A stretch of DNA of 64,000 nt from Laguncularia racemosa (GCA_037954665.1 JBBMOL010000073.1:1426001-1490000); one strand, 5' to 3'; counted from the stretch's first letter, positions 23,461 to 36,127 are shown. The notes: generated by a model not told the origin, from the sequence alone. Made by a program: numbers and translations.

Positions 23461-25483
23461 AAGCCAGTTTAGGACGGGTTCTCTAAAACTTGAACTCGAC
23501 TCGGTTACTCATGATGATACTTATAACCTGTGAAAGATCTTATAAGGTTTTTTCTTTTTTTCTTTTTTCATTTTAACTTGAACACACTTTGGTTAGGAAA
23601 AGGGAACCCATGACCCCAACTCGACTCGACTTGACATTTGCTTCAACTTTTTTTTTTTTTTTGGCCAATGCTTTAACTTATTTTCATCTGTCATTTCTAT
23701 AATTTATTATTAATATAGTTATTATGCAAATAAGAGAAATATCAGAATTTTATGAAATCCTATCTTATGAAAATATAATATATATTATATTAATTTATGT
23801 CAAATCATAAGAGACTAAATAAAAAATAAGAGAATGTCGAATTGTTAACTTGTGGCCATGGGAGAATTAATCCTATGTGATGACTGTAGTGAGCTTGCTA
23901 CCAAGTCAGCTTTGGTAGAAAATTGCCAATAATATTCAATATAGACACATTCTAAATATAAATTAATGCTCGGTACTTAAATTTAACAGGCATTCCTTCT
24001 TTAATATTAACAAAAACATTATCTTATAATAAAATTCATGATTTAACCAAGAAACCAATAGTTGCTATTAGCAACTTAGAATAGATGATTAGTAGTTTAA
24101 TTATGGGGTCTTAATCGCTTGGAATAGATGATTTAAAGACTGGCTGCCGATGGCAAGTCTAAAGTTTAAAAAATAAAAGAGAAATTGCAGCAAGGACCCC
24201 AATTAACTAATGGGTCCAGGCACATAAACAAAACCATGAGCTATTACTAAAGGATATGATTTGGGAATCTGGGATGAGGTTGCTTTTCCACGATAAATGA
24301 TTCATATATGTTATATATACGTAATATATAAATATAATAAGATTTTAATATATATAAATAATATAAAATGAATGGTTATTGTTTTAAAAGTTACTTATTT
24401 TACTATTATATATATCAAAATTTTATTAATATTTATAAATTATATAAATAAGACAAAATGTATATCAACTAACAAATCTTTTTTTTTTCTATAGATCATC
24501 TATTTCGAGATTATGCAATACAAATTTTAAACATGACCAATGTTGCTAAGTATGATAATATCGCTACATTAATTTAATTAATCAAGTTGTTAAGTGTATG
24601 GTGTGTGTCCAGTGTTAAGTTGGTAGACACATCATCAACATTCATGGCTTATCTTTTTGGATTTTTTTGTATTTTGATTTCTAAGCATTGAGGTCATGGA
24701 CATGTATGTGGGACAAGTGATAAAGTCGTATAATAACATTAACAATGATGATAACGACGATGATGTTGGCGCAGCTTATTTATAAATTCCTATGAAAAAG
24801 TAACATAAAACGTTGTATTAATGATGATAAGTGATTATTTCTGTTATATAAATATATATGTATTAATTATGACATGTGGAGAAAATAAGTATATTACAAA
24901 AGTACACACCTGTGGATATTATCATTGTATTATAATAACAATTATAATACAAGTAATATATGCTATAAAACCCATAGCAAGAGCTTGATTTATTACTTAT
25001 ACATATATATATAATTTTAAACGGTGAAATCCATGGCCTAGTAAATGCATGAATAAGTACATGTTGCATGAATCAATTTATATGTGCTATACGACTATGT
25101 TTTGTAATTATACAAATTTTCTTTTTGTTGTACATGTTTTACAAGATAGATTTATGAAGAATTTTGCTTGGAAGTAAATCGATTACACAGTGTACTCAAT
25201 TTTCAAACACTGTAATGAAACTACAATCACCTGCAAGAATAATATGACCCATTATTTTCCCTGCACATATGCTTTTTTATAAAACAAATTCAGGAACATC
25301 TTTAGTACCTAGGCAACCCGTTAAATTGAAGAATAAAAAAATTTCTGGCGGAGGTAAATTAGAAGGAAAACTGTTTTCATGTGTTGTCCTTTCCTATTTT
25401 ATAAAAAAGTGACACATGCCTACTCTGATAAAGATTACATATATAAAATATACATATATGTCTGCATGGTGTGTATGTGTATG
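23461..25483. other. intergenic AT-rich DNA
   Basis: No gene, bounded repeat or RNA recognised. There are scattered TA runs and poly-T. Confidence 0.5.
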
Positions 25484-25491
25484 AATTTAAG

Positions 25492-26315
25492 TAAATTTTG
25501 ATTGGATGGACGGATAACGCCGTTTATAAAGTATTTAGTCATATTTTTTTTACTCGGGTGGATAGTTTTATGATTGATATTAAAAGTTATAAGGTAACTT
25601 TGAATATAAATTTTTTAAAATTTGCTTTTATAAGTAGGGTACAAATATAAAATTTTCTCATCCTGTATCCTTCTTAGAATTTATACTCAAAAGCATAAAG
25701 GATATAGGTTTAAAGATATTTTGCACTTATTTTATAAAAAAATATTAAATAATATTAATAAATAGATAATATATGATAATATTATATATTTTTACTAATA
25801 AATATTTTAATTAAAAGAAAAGAAGGAATCCAAGTTCATAAATTAATAACTTTTAAACAACTAAACTTAAAGATGCCTTTCTCACTATATGTTTTTCATT
25901 CTTTTATTTCTTCATCCCCATTTTCCTTTTAAAGTTTATATTTTTCATCCATTCCTCTTATTATTTTCCACAAGATTACACAAATTTGAAATAATGAAGA
26001 TTGGAAAAATTATTCTTTTCTTTTTTTTTTTTTAAAATTTTATAAAATTTATTACAAGTTATATAGGTTTTTGCATATAAAGAACTTATAATATTATAAA
26101 TTATTTTTCTTTAATATCACATAAAATTAAAATTTATATAAACAAAGACAAAATTTATAATTTTGTATCTCATTGGTTTTATATAGTACTAATTCTAAGT
26201 TGGTTCTAGAGTGCTATCAAGAAGAATTTGATTCTTAAATTTAAAAACCCTATATCTTACCGGATAAGATATTAATAAGATCTTCTATTCTATCCATATG
26301 TTGTCGATCACCCTA
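25492..26315 (+). mobile_element. hAT-like non-autonomous element, copy 3
   Basis: 824 bp, aligning along its length with copies 1 and 2 in the same orientation. The left end begins TAAATTTTG and the right end finishes GATCACCCTA. The flanks AATTTAAG (25484-25491) and AATTGAAG (26316-26323) match at 7 of 8. The left terminus is diverged, so it is probably older than copy 2. There is no coding capacity. Confidence 0.65.
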
Positions 26316-26323
26316 AATTGAAG

Positions 26324-27129
26324 GGGAAAAAAGATTGTCTCAGATTAACTTACGCTGGAGTAGTGCTGAGATTTTTTTGAGAATTATAGGCTGGTGTGCG
26401 TTCCTTATCTTTAGTACAAAAACTATATTTGAATGCTTGACAAAGTAACGCTCGGGATACGAGTCTTCTGCTCGTGACTTATTCCATAGTTTGAGACTCC
26501 GAGGAATATGTCAGTTGTTCCTTGCTAATACGACGATTTCTTTTTAAATTTTCTTGGTATTTCATCAGTTTACCGATGATGGTGAACGTTAAGGTTGTCT
26601 TAATATGTAGGGGACCATGGTGGAGAGTAGAAGGATGCCGACCGGGCGAGCAAGGAGTCTCGACCCATGGACCACCAATACTAGATTTTAATGACCGTAT
26701 CGGTCAGCGCATTGTACCAAACTTATAGAGCCCCATATAATTCAATAGGTTTTAATGAATAGGTTGCGATTCAAAACTATACTTATATGATAAGGTATAA
26801 AGAATGATAACATACATATAATCTAAAATCTATATCCATTATCTTATGATTTCTTAATATATGAAAAATGCCAAAAACACTATAGATACAATATAGCTAA
26901 TAAATATATATAAATGTGATAAACACAATAGTCCAACTAATTTATAATCCTTTTTGTAGTCTAACAACAATCAAATGGTCTGTCCAATCCCATTTAGATT
27001 GTTACTATGGTCCATATTTGTTTTAATTTATTCTCGTCTTGAGTTTTATTAAAATTCGTTAAGTTTGCCTTTATTGTAATGTATCTTGAAAAGTAATATT
27101 GTATTGCAATTTGAATATCATGATTTAGA
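26324..27129. other. intergenic, with a less AT-rich patch
   Basis: The segment at about 26340-26730 is richer in G and C than its neighbours and contains a 68-codon open frame (26522-26728). I recognise neither protein nor repeat in it. It may be a fragment of an unlisted element. Confidence 0.4.
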
Positions 27130-27342
27130 GTATGAGTAGATATAATATCTTAAGTTTTTAAAAAGTAAAATTAGAAAAAATTACACGTTCTACACAATAA
27201 ACTAAATCATATAGATTTTATAAGATGTAAATTTTGAGTTAGTTTTAAGAGATCAAGTAAGTTTTGGTTCTAAATTCTTAAAATTTATATTTACAAAATA
27301 GAGTATTGGTAGGATTCTCATCCACTACTCATTCACTCTTAT
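27130..27342 (+). mobile_element. hAT-like family, 3' fragment (copy 4)
   Basis: Resembles the right third of copies 1-3: GATTTTATAAGATGTAAAT, then GTTTTAAGAGATCAAGTAAG, then TTATATTTACAAAATAG, and an end close to CACTCTTA. The left part is missing or too diverged. Edges are approximate. Confidence 0.4.
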
Positions 27343-27775
27343 CCACCATGTGCAAAATTAATGGGTAATTGGATGCTAGCAACCCCCCTAAAGTCCTAAA
27401 AGTTTCAAAAAGCTATATGAACAATTACAGAAAATAAATAGAATAATAAATATTATTTTATTTTGTGATAATAATAGATTTTAAAAATTTAAACAATTAG
27501 AAGAATAAATTCTTCGAAACATAATTCTCAAACGATATTAGGTTAAATAACAAAATTAGTTTAAATTATAGATCTAGGAATTTCAAATGAAAATTTAAAG
27601 TGAATATTTATATTCAGGATAATTAGATTAGCTTAGACATAAGCTTTCGTAATAAAATGCTAAAAATATAAAATTGAAAGATATTTTTGTACGCGAGAAA
27701 AATATTAAAATAGAGATATTTATAATATAAAATATAATCAAAATATAATATATATATATATACACACACAACTGT

Positions 27776-27793
27776 AAAAAAAAAAAAAAAAAA
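27776..27793. repeat. poly-A tract
   Basis: Eighteen A residues, preceded by a TA/CA microsatellite. Confidence 0.9.
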
Positions 27794-27799
27794 GATTTT

Positions 27800-28487
27800 T
27801 CAAAATCTGCTGCAATATCCCATCCTTCTAGACGGTGATAGCATTAGCAGGGGGGCGTGATAGGTCGTCACATCCATCACGTCGCCGGTGCAGCTCCTCA
27901 GCCCGTCCCGATCCCTCTTTCTCTTCCTTACTCTCTCTCTCTCTCTCTCTCTCTTTTCTTTCCTTTCTTCTTCCTCTCTTCTTCTTCTCTTCTCCTCCTG
28001 AACCGCGTCTCCCCTACCCTTCCCCTGTCTTGTGTTTCCCTTTCTTCCTTCTTCCTTCCCCTCATTTTTGTAGCTCCTCGACATCGGTGCTGCCTCCTCT
28101 TCGTCACTCTCTCCATCACACCTTCTTCCCACTCCCACTCCGACTTCACCTGGCTGACGACTTCCAATTTGCGGCCGCTCAAGGTGACGGTCTTCTCTCG
28201 AGATTTGGCTTGTGCTTTTCGGGTACATGGGTGGCGCTGCCAATTGACGAACCATAGGTAGCCTCAGTCGAAAGTCCTACTGCTTATGTGGTGTTGTGTT
28301 AAGCTAAGAGGACTACCATGGGGGCGGCTAATCTCGTCGAGCACAGATGGCTCAACTCTAGGATAGCAACAATAAGGATAGTAACAACAACTAAAGCCAC
28401 GACAGCCACACAATAATGGTAGTAGCAAAAGCGGAAGAAGAAGGGGAGTATGTGTGCATGTGCTTGAGGTGGAGGAGCTACCCTGTG
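27800..28487. other. CT-rich, GC-richer locus, left part (interrupted by a solo LTR)
   Basis: Strongly strand-asymmetric pyrimidine-rich sequence with (CT)n at 27931-27954, then mixed sequence with CAACAATAAGGATAGTAACAAC-like words. Open frames of 130-150 codons on both strands result from this bias. At 28487 the locus is cut by the solo LTR and resumes at 32125. The phrase GAGGTGGAGGAGCTACCCTG (about 28466-28485) recurs at about 32420 as GAGGTAGAGGAGCCGCCCTG. It may be an old element or leader sequence; no product is supported. Confidence 0.45.
27931..27954. repeat. (CT)n microsatellite
   Basis: Twelve CT units, inside a longer pyrimidine-rich tract. Confidence 0.95.
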
Positions 28488-29849
28488 GTAACTGTCACAC
28501 CCCACTCTAAGGGCCCCTCGTGACAATCTGCCACGATCACTTAACCCCTTATTAAGCAACTGCAAAGCGTCTCCTCATCAATAATGACCTGATTATCAGA
28601 GTAATAATATTCCCTACTCATAAGATAATTAATTACACAGAAGTATCAGTAGATCTCAGATGGGTCCCATTATACCACTACAGGTACACTCAAGATCAAA
28701 TTAAGTTGCTAGATTACATTCTCATTAATTACAAAAAGTCCATTCTAATGATGTTTATCTCTATCTAGGCCTTACACCCTTTTCACGACCATGTTAACCA
28801 GTGATGTGACGTTTACTTACCTTAGTTTGTCGGTTCATCAGGAAGTTTAGGTAGTCCCTACCTACAAGACAAAATCTATAGGAGGGTAAGCCAAAGCTTA
28901 GTGAGATAGGGTGCAATCTCTCAGTATTGCAACACACACAACAAAATTCAACCAAGTTATCAAACAAGTGCTATGCATGAACAAACATATGAATGTAGCA
29001 TCTCACGTGGTCTTTCAGTAACCAATGTGAAGTTTAGGGTTTACGCCCCCCTTGACCTTGAGTTGGGGATTTCGAAGCCACCATCAGTGCCCAGGTCTTA
29101 CTCACATCTTTATTATTCTTATCACTAAATTAAGCTATGTCTTAGCTTTAATGTTTTAGGCTCAGGTGCCTCAATACACTGAGCATTTACACTCTCAAGA
29201 GATAGGCTGGACTCGGAACCGTCAAAGCGTGACAATCCCCTAATCACTTAGTTCGCACTTGGCGGAACAGTGATCTTCTTGATCACTTCTGGCGCATCCT
29301 ATAGTAGTGATGGCCTTCAATCTCATGCACATGTTTCGTGGAAATGCATGTCAAGTTTTTAATTAGATCCCATAATTAATTAAAGTTTTGAGAGTGATCA
29401 TACCATCAAAATATAAGTGCAATCATTAATCATGTGAATAATCAATCACCATACACGAAACCATTCTAGGAGCAAGGCATAAGTTAACATAAACAAGAAG
29501 ACAACACATATACAATAGACATGATATATATATATATATATAGATAAGCTAAGGAGTACTAATACAACTTCCATCGTTGCACTCTTCTTTTCCCATTTCT
29601 TCTCTATACTTACATTCATGACTAGTACTCCATGTATTATCTTCGAATGTGCTTACCTCAGTACCATAGGGGTATAGTTGTTGATCTTGATTCACATTCC
29701 TACTCTAGCACATACATCTTAGAAGGATTTATGCATGTTGTAATTGAGATCACATAATACCACTCTTCCTATCTCATATCTATATACCCATAACATATGT
29801 CACATGCATCCTCTTATCTTTCCACCTCACTTGAACACCACACACATAC

Positions 29850-29851
<2 letters not shown>

Positions 29852-29880
<29 letters not shown>
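29852..29880. repeat. (TA)n microsatellite within the solo LTR
   Basis: About 14 TA units. Similar shorter runs occur at about 29524-29543 and 31195-31215 in the same LTR. Confidence 0.95.
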
Positions 29881-29887
<7 letters not shown>

Positions 29888-31756
29888 CAAAGACTTGGAT
29901 CATTAAAGCCTATAATTTCTCTTCCATAATTTGTAATGCACATTTATGCATGCCTACATTCTTTATACCAACCATCACGATTCACAACAATACACATACC
30001 ATTGTATATTTCATTCCTACTACTAGTAAAATTATACATACACACATCATGGGATAGATCTAATACTTGTATGCTCCTCCATATTATCTCGTATCCTCGT
30101 TCATGGATTCCATTCATCCTTCTTTTAATTTCTCAACACACAAGCCCATGACCAATCCATCAACAACATAATCTCCACTTTCATCTTCATGTCATTATGT
30201 AGCCACATAGTCAAGTTGAATTTCCATTTCCTACTTCCTCCTACATATAAACATATGTCTACATAGCATTCTCGCTAACTTCCCAATCCAACAAATGCGC
30301 ATATGCCCACATACATATACATATATTTATTCACCACAGCAGCATCTTCATATGGCTTCTACGTCCTTGCAATCTGCCATAATATGTACGCACAAACATG
30401 GTTTTTATTTTCTTTACGGCAAAGAGGCAGCAAAGACGTCCAGCGGTTCACTTTCAACCTCCCTCAAATCATGTGCTTATACATATACAATTCTTCCCTG
30501 CTGGTTGCATCCACCGCCCAGAGTAAAGAAAAAAAAAGAAACAAGGAGACCAGCAACGCAAGGGAAGAACGCCACAACCCACGCAATTGTATATATAAAC
30601 ATATATATGTAACTATGGACAGCAACTAGGACGCTACATGTACACATAACTATGTATATTTATAGTATGCACCCCAGCATTTGAAGACATATATATATAT
30701 AAATATTACGGCAGGGCAGCAAAATAAATCATCCCAGCACTCATTATATGTATATGTACATTCCTTCTTCGCAGCAAGCCGATGGAGCAGAACAACACAG
30801 GCCCAGCAACTTATTGTCCAGACCGTGGAAAAAAATATATATATATATAAACACTTACAGTAGCAAGAACATCACGCCTACATCAAGGGACAACCAAAAA
30901 TAAGAAAAGAAAATGTCTAACACCCAGCTTTAGTTACATATATATATACACATATACAAGGATGTTGTTAGCAGGGGAAAATGCCAACACGGGACAACCA
31001 TGGAACAAGAAGGACAAAACTGTCCACGCCTTGGCTAATCCGCACCTATATACATATATGTATATGTATCAGATTTGTCACATTCTAGTACTCATCCTGC
31101 ACACCGTGGAAGAAAAGGAAAAAAAAAAATGTTCAACTTTGCTCCCAGCACGTCACAACGCAAGGACAAGTCCAGCAACCACACTATTACATATGTATAT
31201 ATATATATATATATTTATATATATAGTTACACAACAACACTTTACAACGAGGCATCACAATTCAGAGCACATATACACATATTACAACATGTTACAGATT
31301 CCTACTCACTTCGATCTCATTTCGTCAGGATTTACTCAAAGTAATCCTTGGATATTCCTGAACCGAAATCCTTTTTACTTATAAAATTAGGAAAAAATAT
31401 ATTAATACACTAAATACATAATTTAGATCATTTCATAAGCTATTACAACTAATTTTAAATAAATTATTAAATTTTATATCTATTTATTATTTATATATAA
31501 CTTTTAGAAATAAAATCCGTTTCGCGAAAAGTTTGTCTAGTTGAGTTGTACTCACCTTAAGGAACACGTGGGTGGTCTTGGATCGTCGATCGGAGTTTAT
31601 ATGTTGCCAGTTATGATTTTTTTTGTTCGGTTTCCTTTGTTTTCTTTTCCTCCGTTCTCGTCCTCGTCTTCTTCTTCTTTTCCTTTTGTCTATTTCTTTT
31701 TCCTATTTCGGCTCTGTTTGTGTAAAATGGCTGTGGGTCCTCACGGTAGCTCCCAC

Positions 31757-31757
<1 letters not shown>

Positions 31758-31792
<35 letters not shown>
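31758..31792. repeat. (ATT)n microsatellite within the solo LTR
   Basis: About 11-12 uninterrupted ATT units, 330 bp before the LTR end. Confidence 0.95.
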
Positions 31793-32124
31793 TAATACTT
31801 TATTAGATTAGGTTTTTAAGAGGATCCTAGTATATTTTATTCGCGACGATTTCGATAAAATTTAAGATTTTATTATGAATTTTTATGCTTAAGCTAATTT
31901 AATCATTCCGAGTGCGAATATCCACTCGAAATTCCTATTTAACAATCCTAAATCTATGATTTTATTCTATTCCATCGTTTATTCAAAATTTTCTTATGGT
32001 TTGCCTTTAATACGCTTATTTCTATTATTATAACTCTATTCGAAGAGTGTTTTAAAGCTTTTAATAAAATCTTTTAATTATTCTGTTATTATACGAAATT
32101 AAAGTTTGCGGGTTTTACAGTAAC

Positions 32125-32440
32125 CATGTGGGTGTGTGTGTGTGCGAGGGAGGAAGACAACAACAGCAGCAACAACAACCCCGACCATGGTAGCAACAGT
32201 GACCACGATCCCAACAACAGCAACATCCACAAGAGCAATAGCAACAGAGGCAACATCCACGAAAATAGCAGCAGCAACGACTACCACAACGACCACAACG
32301 ATTGCAACGACGATAGCAACATCCAAGCCTCCATGGTGATCTGGTCTCCGGCTTAAGTGGATGACGGACTAACGGAGAAGGGAGGGTTACGAGGTGCATC
32401 GATGTATTTGTATGTGTGTGAGGTAGAGGAGCCGCCCTGT
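32125..32440. repeat. imperfect trinucleotide region (AAC/CAG/CGA)
   Basis: Triplet-rich sequence such as AACAACAGCAGCAACAACAA and later ACGACCACAACGATTGC. It is the right-hand continuation of the locus interrupted at 28488-32124. Open frames read out as Asn/Ser- or Thr-rich repeats, depending on frame, and are not taken as genes. Confidence 0.6.
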
Positions 32441-33420
32441 TGCAATCGTGTGTGTGTGTATGTGAAAGGGAAGAAGGAGCCAAGTGTATAGTGTGTGTAA
32501 GGATGTGTGTATATGTGGGTAAAGGTGTGTATGGATGTGTGTATGTGTGGGTAAAGGTGTGTATGGATGTGTGTATGTGTGGATGATGGCGTGTGAGTAT
32601 GTGCATGAGGGATGTAGGGTGTGTGGTATGTGTATGTGGTGTGTGTGTATATGGGTGTGTGGTGTATGCGAAGTTTATGTGTATGGGATGATATGCGGTG
32701 TGTGCGAGAGGGGTGTATGCATATGGATGGTGTGTGGTTGGTGCGGTTTTTGTGTGTGTGTGTGGATGCCATGCGGCGTATGAGGATATGTATGTGTATG
32801 GAAGGTGTGGGATGTGTGGAGTTTGTGCATAGGTGCATGGAAGGTGTGGGGTGTACGATACTTGTGTGTATATGGATGGTGTGTGGAGTATGTGATATGT
32901 GTGTATATGTATGAAAGACATGTGGTGTGTGGGTATGTGTATATGTATATGGAAGTTGAGGATGGTGTATGTGGGATATGTATGTATGAGTATGAGATGA
33001 TTTGTGGGGTGTGAACATGTATGTGTGAGTATGGAAGGTGAATGTAGTGTGTGCGAAGTATGTGGGTGCATGTGTATTGATGGTATGAGGTGTATGTAGA
33101 GTATGTGTGTATATGTGTGTTGATGATGAGAGATGCGAATGGAGTATGTATGTATGTATGCGTTAGTGGTGTGTGTGTATATGTGGACTTGAGGAGAAAG
33201 GAGGATAACAAAGTGCAGTTGTGTGTGCATGTAATTAGGTATGTGGTATGATCGTATGTATGTATGTATGCGTAGGTGCGTGCGTGGTGTGCGGAGTGTG
33301 TATGTATATGGATAGGAGTATGTCGGTGTGTGTACGTGGTGTATGGGAACGATTGGTGTATGGATGGCGATGGAAGCGTGAGTGAAGATGAAAATTAGTA
33401 GAAAGGATAGGAAACCTTAT
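32441..33420. repeat. ~1-kb GTGTATG-rich degenerate minisatellite
   Basis: Nearly continuous GTGTGT, GTATGTGT and GGATGTGTG units with strong strand asymmetry (plus strand almost free of C). The clearest tandem part is 32500-32590, with repeats of GTATGTGTGGGTAAAGGTGT. The 371-codon His/Thr/Tyr-rich open frame on the minus strand is produced by this composition. Confidence 0.85.
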
Positions 33421-34146
33421 AGGTGGAAATATCAACAAAGGAAAGAAGAAAGAAGGCGATACAAAACTTTTGAGGACTACTAAATCCTACGAGTTGTCTT
33501 AGAAGTAGTTTGTTGGAAGGTATTAGAGACAAATGGATAAACAAAAGGTTCAAAGATGCTTCATGGAAATGAGAGGCGTTTAGGATGGTGTAGATGGTGA
33601 AGGGAATGATTCAAGCAACATCCAAGATGATGGCTTGGGGGATATTTAGAATGAAATGGAATGTTCAAAGGATGATGAGGAAGATCATTCTTGGCCAAAT
33701 ACCCTAATGCAAGACCTTTAGTTGTCCCTTCTAAGGGTATCTTGCATACATGGAAGAAAGAATTCCAAATTTGGCAAATTGAAGACATTCCATTGCTCGA
33801 CTTCTACATAAGGAAAGTAGACAGTCGATCACAGTAACTTGGGATATTGGAAGCAATGATTCGTAGGAAGGTTGTTCCTTTTGGAACCCTATATCAGAAT
33901 CACGTTGAAGAAGTGTTCAATGTTCGAATCTTGTTCGCCCAAAGTTCCTTAAGGAGGAGACTTCACGCCTTGCCATCTACCGCAAGATGAGTAGAGTACA
34001 CATATCAGGTGCTAGGAAACTACCAAAGTCAAGTGGAGATGCGACTTTCTATGATTGGGTTGAGGAAGCATCGCAGAAGGACACTGATTTCAAGAGGAAA
34101 GCAAAAGGGTTACCCGTTGGAATCGCTCGACTCCGGCTAGGACTAT
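33421..34146. other. intergenic, unassigned, possible LTR body
   Basis: No gene recognised. It may be part of the inverted LTR relative that continues to 36127, but no alignment with 28493-32119 was evident here. Confidence 0.4.
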
Positions 34147-34149
34147 GAC

Positions 34150-36127
34150 AACCCTAAATAGGTGAGTGGAAAACTTAATGATATGCTACCATGTTGTGTA
34201 GTATGTTGATTGCTATGTATGTTAAATTGTTGGTTTGTTGTATTTGCAATTGATTGTGATTATTGCTGAGTTAAGTTATAGTGGGGATTAATGAGTTAGG
34301 AAAAAAGTCATAAAGAGTATAGAGGATGGCATGGTTTGGGGGTTTAGATTTTGTTACCTTAATGATAGCACCTAACGCCATATTGTTAGTGCTATAACCA
34401 CAAGCCTAACCCATGATTTAAAATTGTTTTCTTTCAAATCAAACCAGAGCATAAAAACTTAGCTTTTCCTTTTAGAGTTATCGAGCAGGTGTGCTTAGTT
34501 GGAATAAGGTCTATAGATGTCATTATGTATACATGTCAGAGTTGGTTCCTAAATGTGTATATATAGTAGGCAAACTTATTTTTATGTTATATCTATATAA
34601 TACACTTATGAAAACAACCACACAAATCATGAGTGCAACCTTGGTTTTTACAACTTAACAATCTTGTTTTCTTGCCCTCTTAATTATGTAAAGGAAGGTG
34701 TCTAGTAAATCGTCTTTAATTAAAGATATGTCGGGTGCATACATATACGTGTAGATATATATATATATATTATACACAAATGTCTTGAGGACATCAAAAG
34801 GAAAATATGAGACGACCTTGTTAGCTTTCGAAAGTGTGAATAATAGAGCATTTGAGAAGTGTGATGACACATAGGTGTCAGAGGTGATGATTGTAAATCA
34901 AGTCCGAGTGGTTGGTTTGACATTTAAGACAAATGACATAAAGGTGTCAGATATGATGATTGTAAATCAGCCCTAAGTGGTTGGTTTGACATTTAAGAGA
35001 AATGGCACAGAGAGGTGCCGAGTTAATTTAACCTATTATAAGGCTAGATAAGTCTACATTTGTGGGGTTTGGGTTTAGTGCAGGTTTGTGTTATAAGAAA
35101 GGTAAGATCTTTGTTGTTGTGGTGAGAGTGAAATGTGATGCTTGATAGTTACTTTATTGTTTAAATGAGATTTGATTGTGATTGTATATGTTGTTTGATT
35201 ACCTTAAATCAATTAATTAAGGAAGTGGACCTGAGTGAAACTGGACTTGCATTTCCATGAGACATTGCATGAGATTGAAGGCCATCACTGCTATAGGATG
35301 TGTCGGAAGTGATCAAGAGGATCGTTGTTCTGCCTAGTGCGAACTAAATGATTAGGGGATTGTTGTGCCTTGACAGTTCCGAGTCTGGCTTGTCCTTGAG
35401 GGTTTTGCTCCGTTTGGTGCAGAGAGGCATGAGAGTGTTCACTATTAAGTTAAGAGGATATCATAATTAATAAAGTGATAAGAAAAAAAAAACTGGGTAA
35501 TGACTTGGGCACTAATGGTGGCTTCGGAATCCTCATCCTAAGGTCAAGGGGGGCGTAAACCTTAGACCTCACATCAGTTACCGGAAGACCATGTGAGATG
35601 TTGCATTCATATGGTTGCTCATGCATAGTATATGTTTGATAACTTGATTTGAATTTGCTTGTGTGTACGTAGCATTGAAGGTGTTGCCATCTTATTCACT
35701 GAGCCATAGTGTGCTCACCCCCTCACAGATTCTTTTGCAAGTATTGATTACGAAAGCTTGGGATGGGATAAGATGTGAAGTGTTAAGAGTTTTTAGAAGA
35801 CCAGAACGACAGAGTAAGAATTGTGAATAATAGATTGTTTAAATGAAATGTTAGGACCCTTATGTAAATAGAATTTAAAATTGAGAAACCTAGGGTTTAT
35901 TCTATTTTACTGATCGGTAGGGGATACCGATTCTTTGCGATCATGGTTGATCGTGGGATACAAGATCCATAGTTGTATTTTATTATCCAATTATATGTAC
36001 TATGATTAGTTGTAAATGCATTAGAGTCTTACGATCTCTGATTTGTAAGACGATCATTATGTAATGGGTGTACATGTGCCATTATGATTTTAGTGGAGAC
36101 TTCTAAGCCCCCTTTTGGGGCATGACA
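34150..36127 (-). mobile_element. inverted, diverged relative of the 28493 LTR
   Basis: On the minus strand it begins TGTCATGCCCC at 36127, as the solo LTR begins TGTCACACCCC. Segments match in inverted order: minus 35.70-35.16 kb corresponds to plus 28.90-29.45 kb, including the shared words GGCGTAAACC, GGTGGCTTCG and ATGTGAGATG (35.5-35.6 kb). The far end is unclear. Coding sequence is absent, so it is an LTR fragment or decayed solo LTR. Confidence 0.5.
34864..35021. repeat. 69-bp tandem duplication
   Basis: Two units begin ATGACACATAGGTGTCAG (34864) and ATGACATAAAGGTGTCAG (34933). A partial third, ATGGCACAGAGAGGTG, starts at 35002. It lies inside the inverted LTR relative. Confidence 0.8.

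Larger units (their letters stand above)
28493..32119 (+). mobile_element. 3.6-kb solo LTR with GTAAC target duplication
   Basis: Starts TGTCACACCCC and ends GGGTTTTACA, the TG..CA form of a Ty3/gypsy LTR. It is flanked by a perfect 5-bp direct repeat GTAAC (28488-28492 and 32120-32124). It has no coding region, primer site or polypurine tract of its own, so it fits a single LTR left by recombination between the two LTRs of a full element. The length is large but within the range of some long-LTR plant families. The interior holds (TA)n and (ATT)n runs. Open frames inside are short and low-complexity. Confidence 0.7.

Noticed and set aside
26522..26728. 68-codon open frame in a GC-richer patch
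   Set aside because: No recognisable residues, splice sites or repeats; length is compatible with chance.
27800..28261. Open frames of 130-150 codons on both strands
   Set aside because: Caused by strong pyrimidine/purine strand bias around (CT)n. Overlapping frames on both strands give Ser/Leu/Phe- and Arg/Glu-rich text, not a protein family.
30295..31384. Several plus-strand open frames of 60-140 codons
   Set aside because: They lie inside the solo LTR, are rich in Tyr/Ile/His from TATATA and CATATA runs, and overlap one another.
32115..33230. 371-codon minus-strand open frame, His/Thr/Tyr-rich
   Set aside because: It is the translation of GT/CA-type simple repeats, with parallel long frames in the other phases and no domain.
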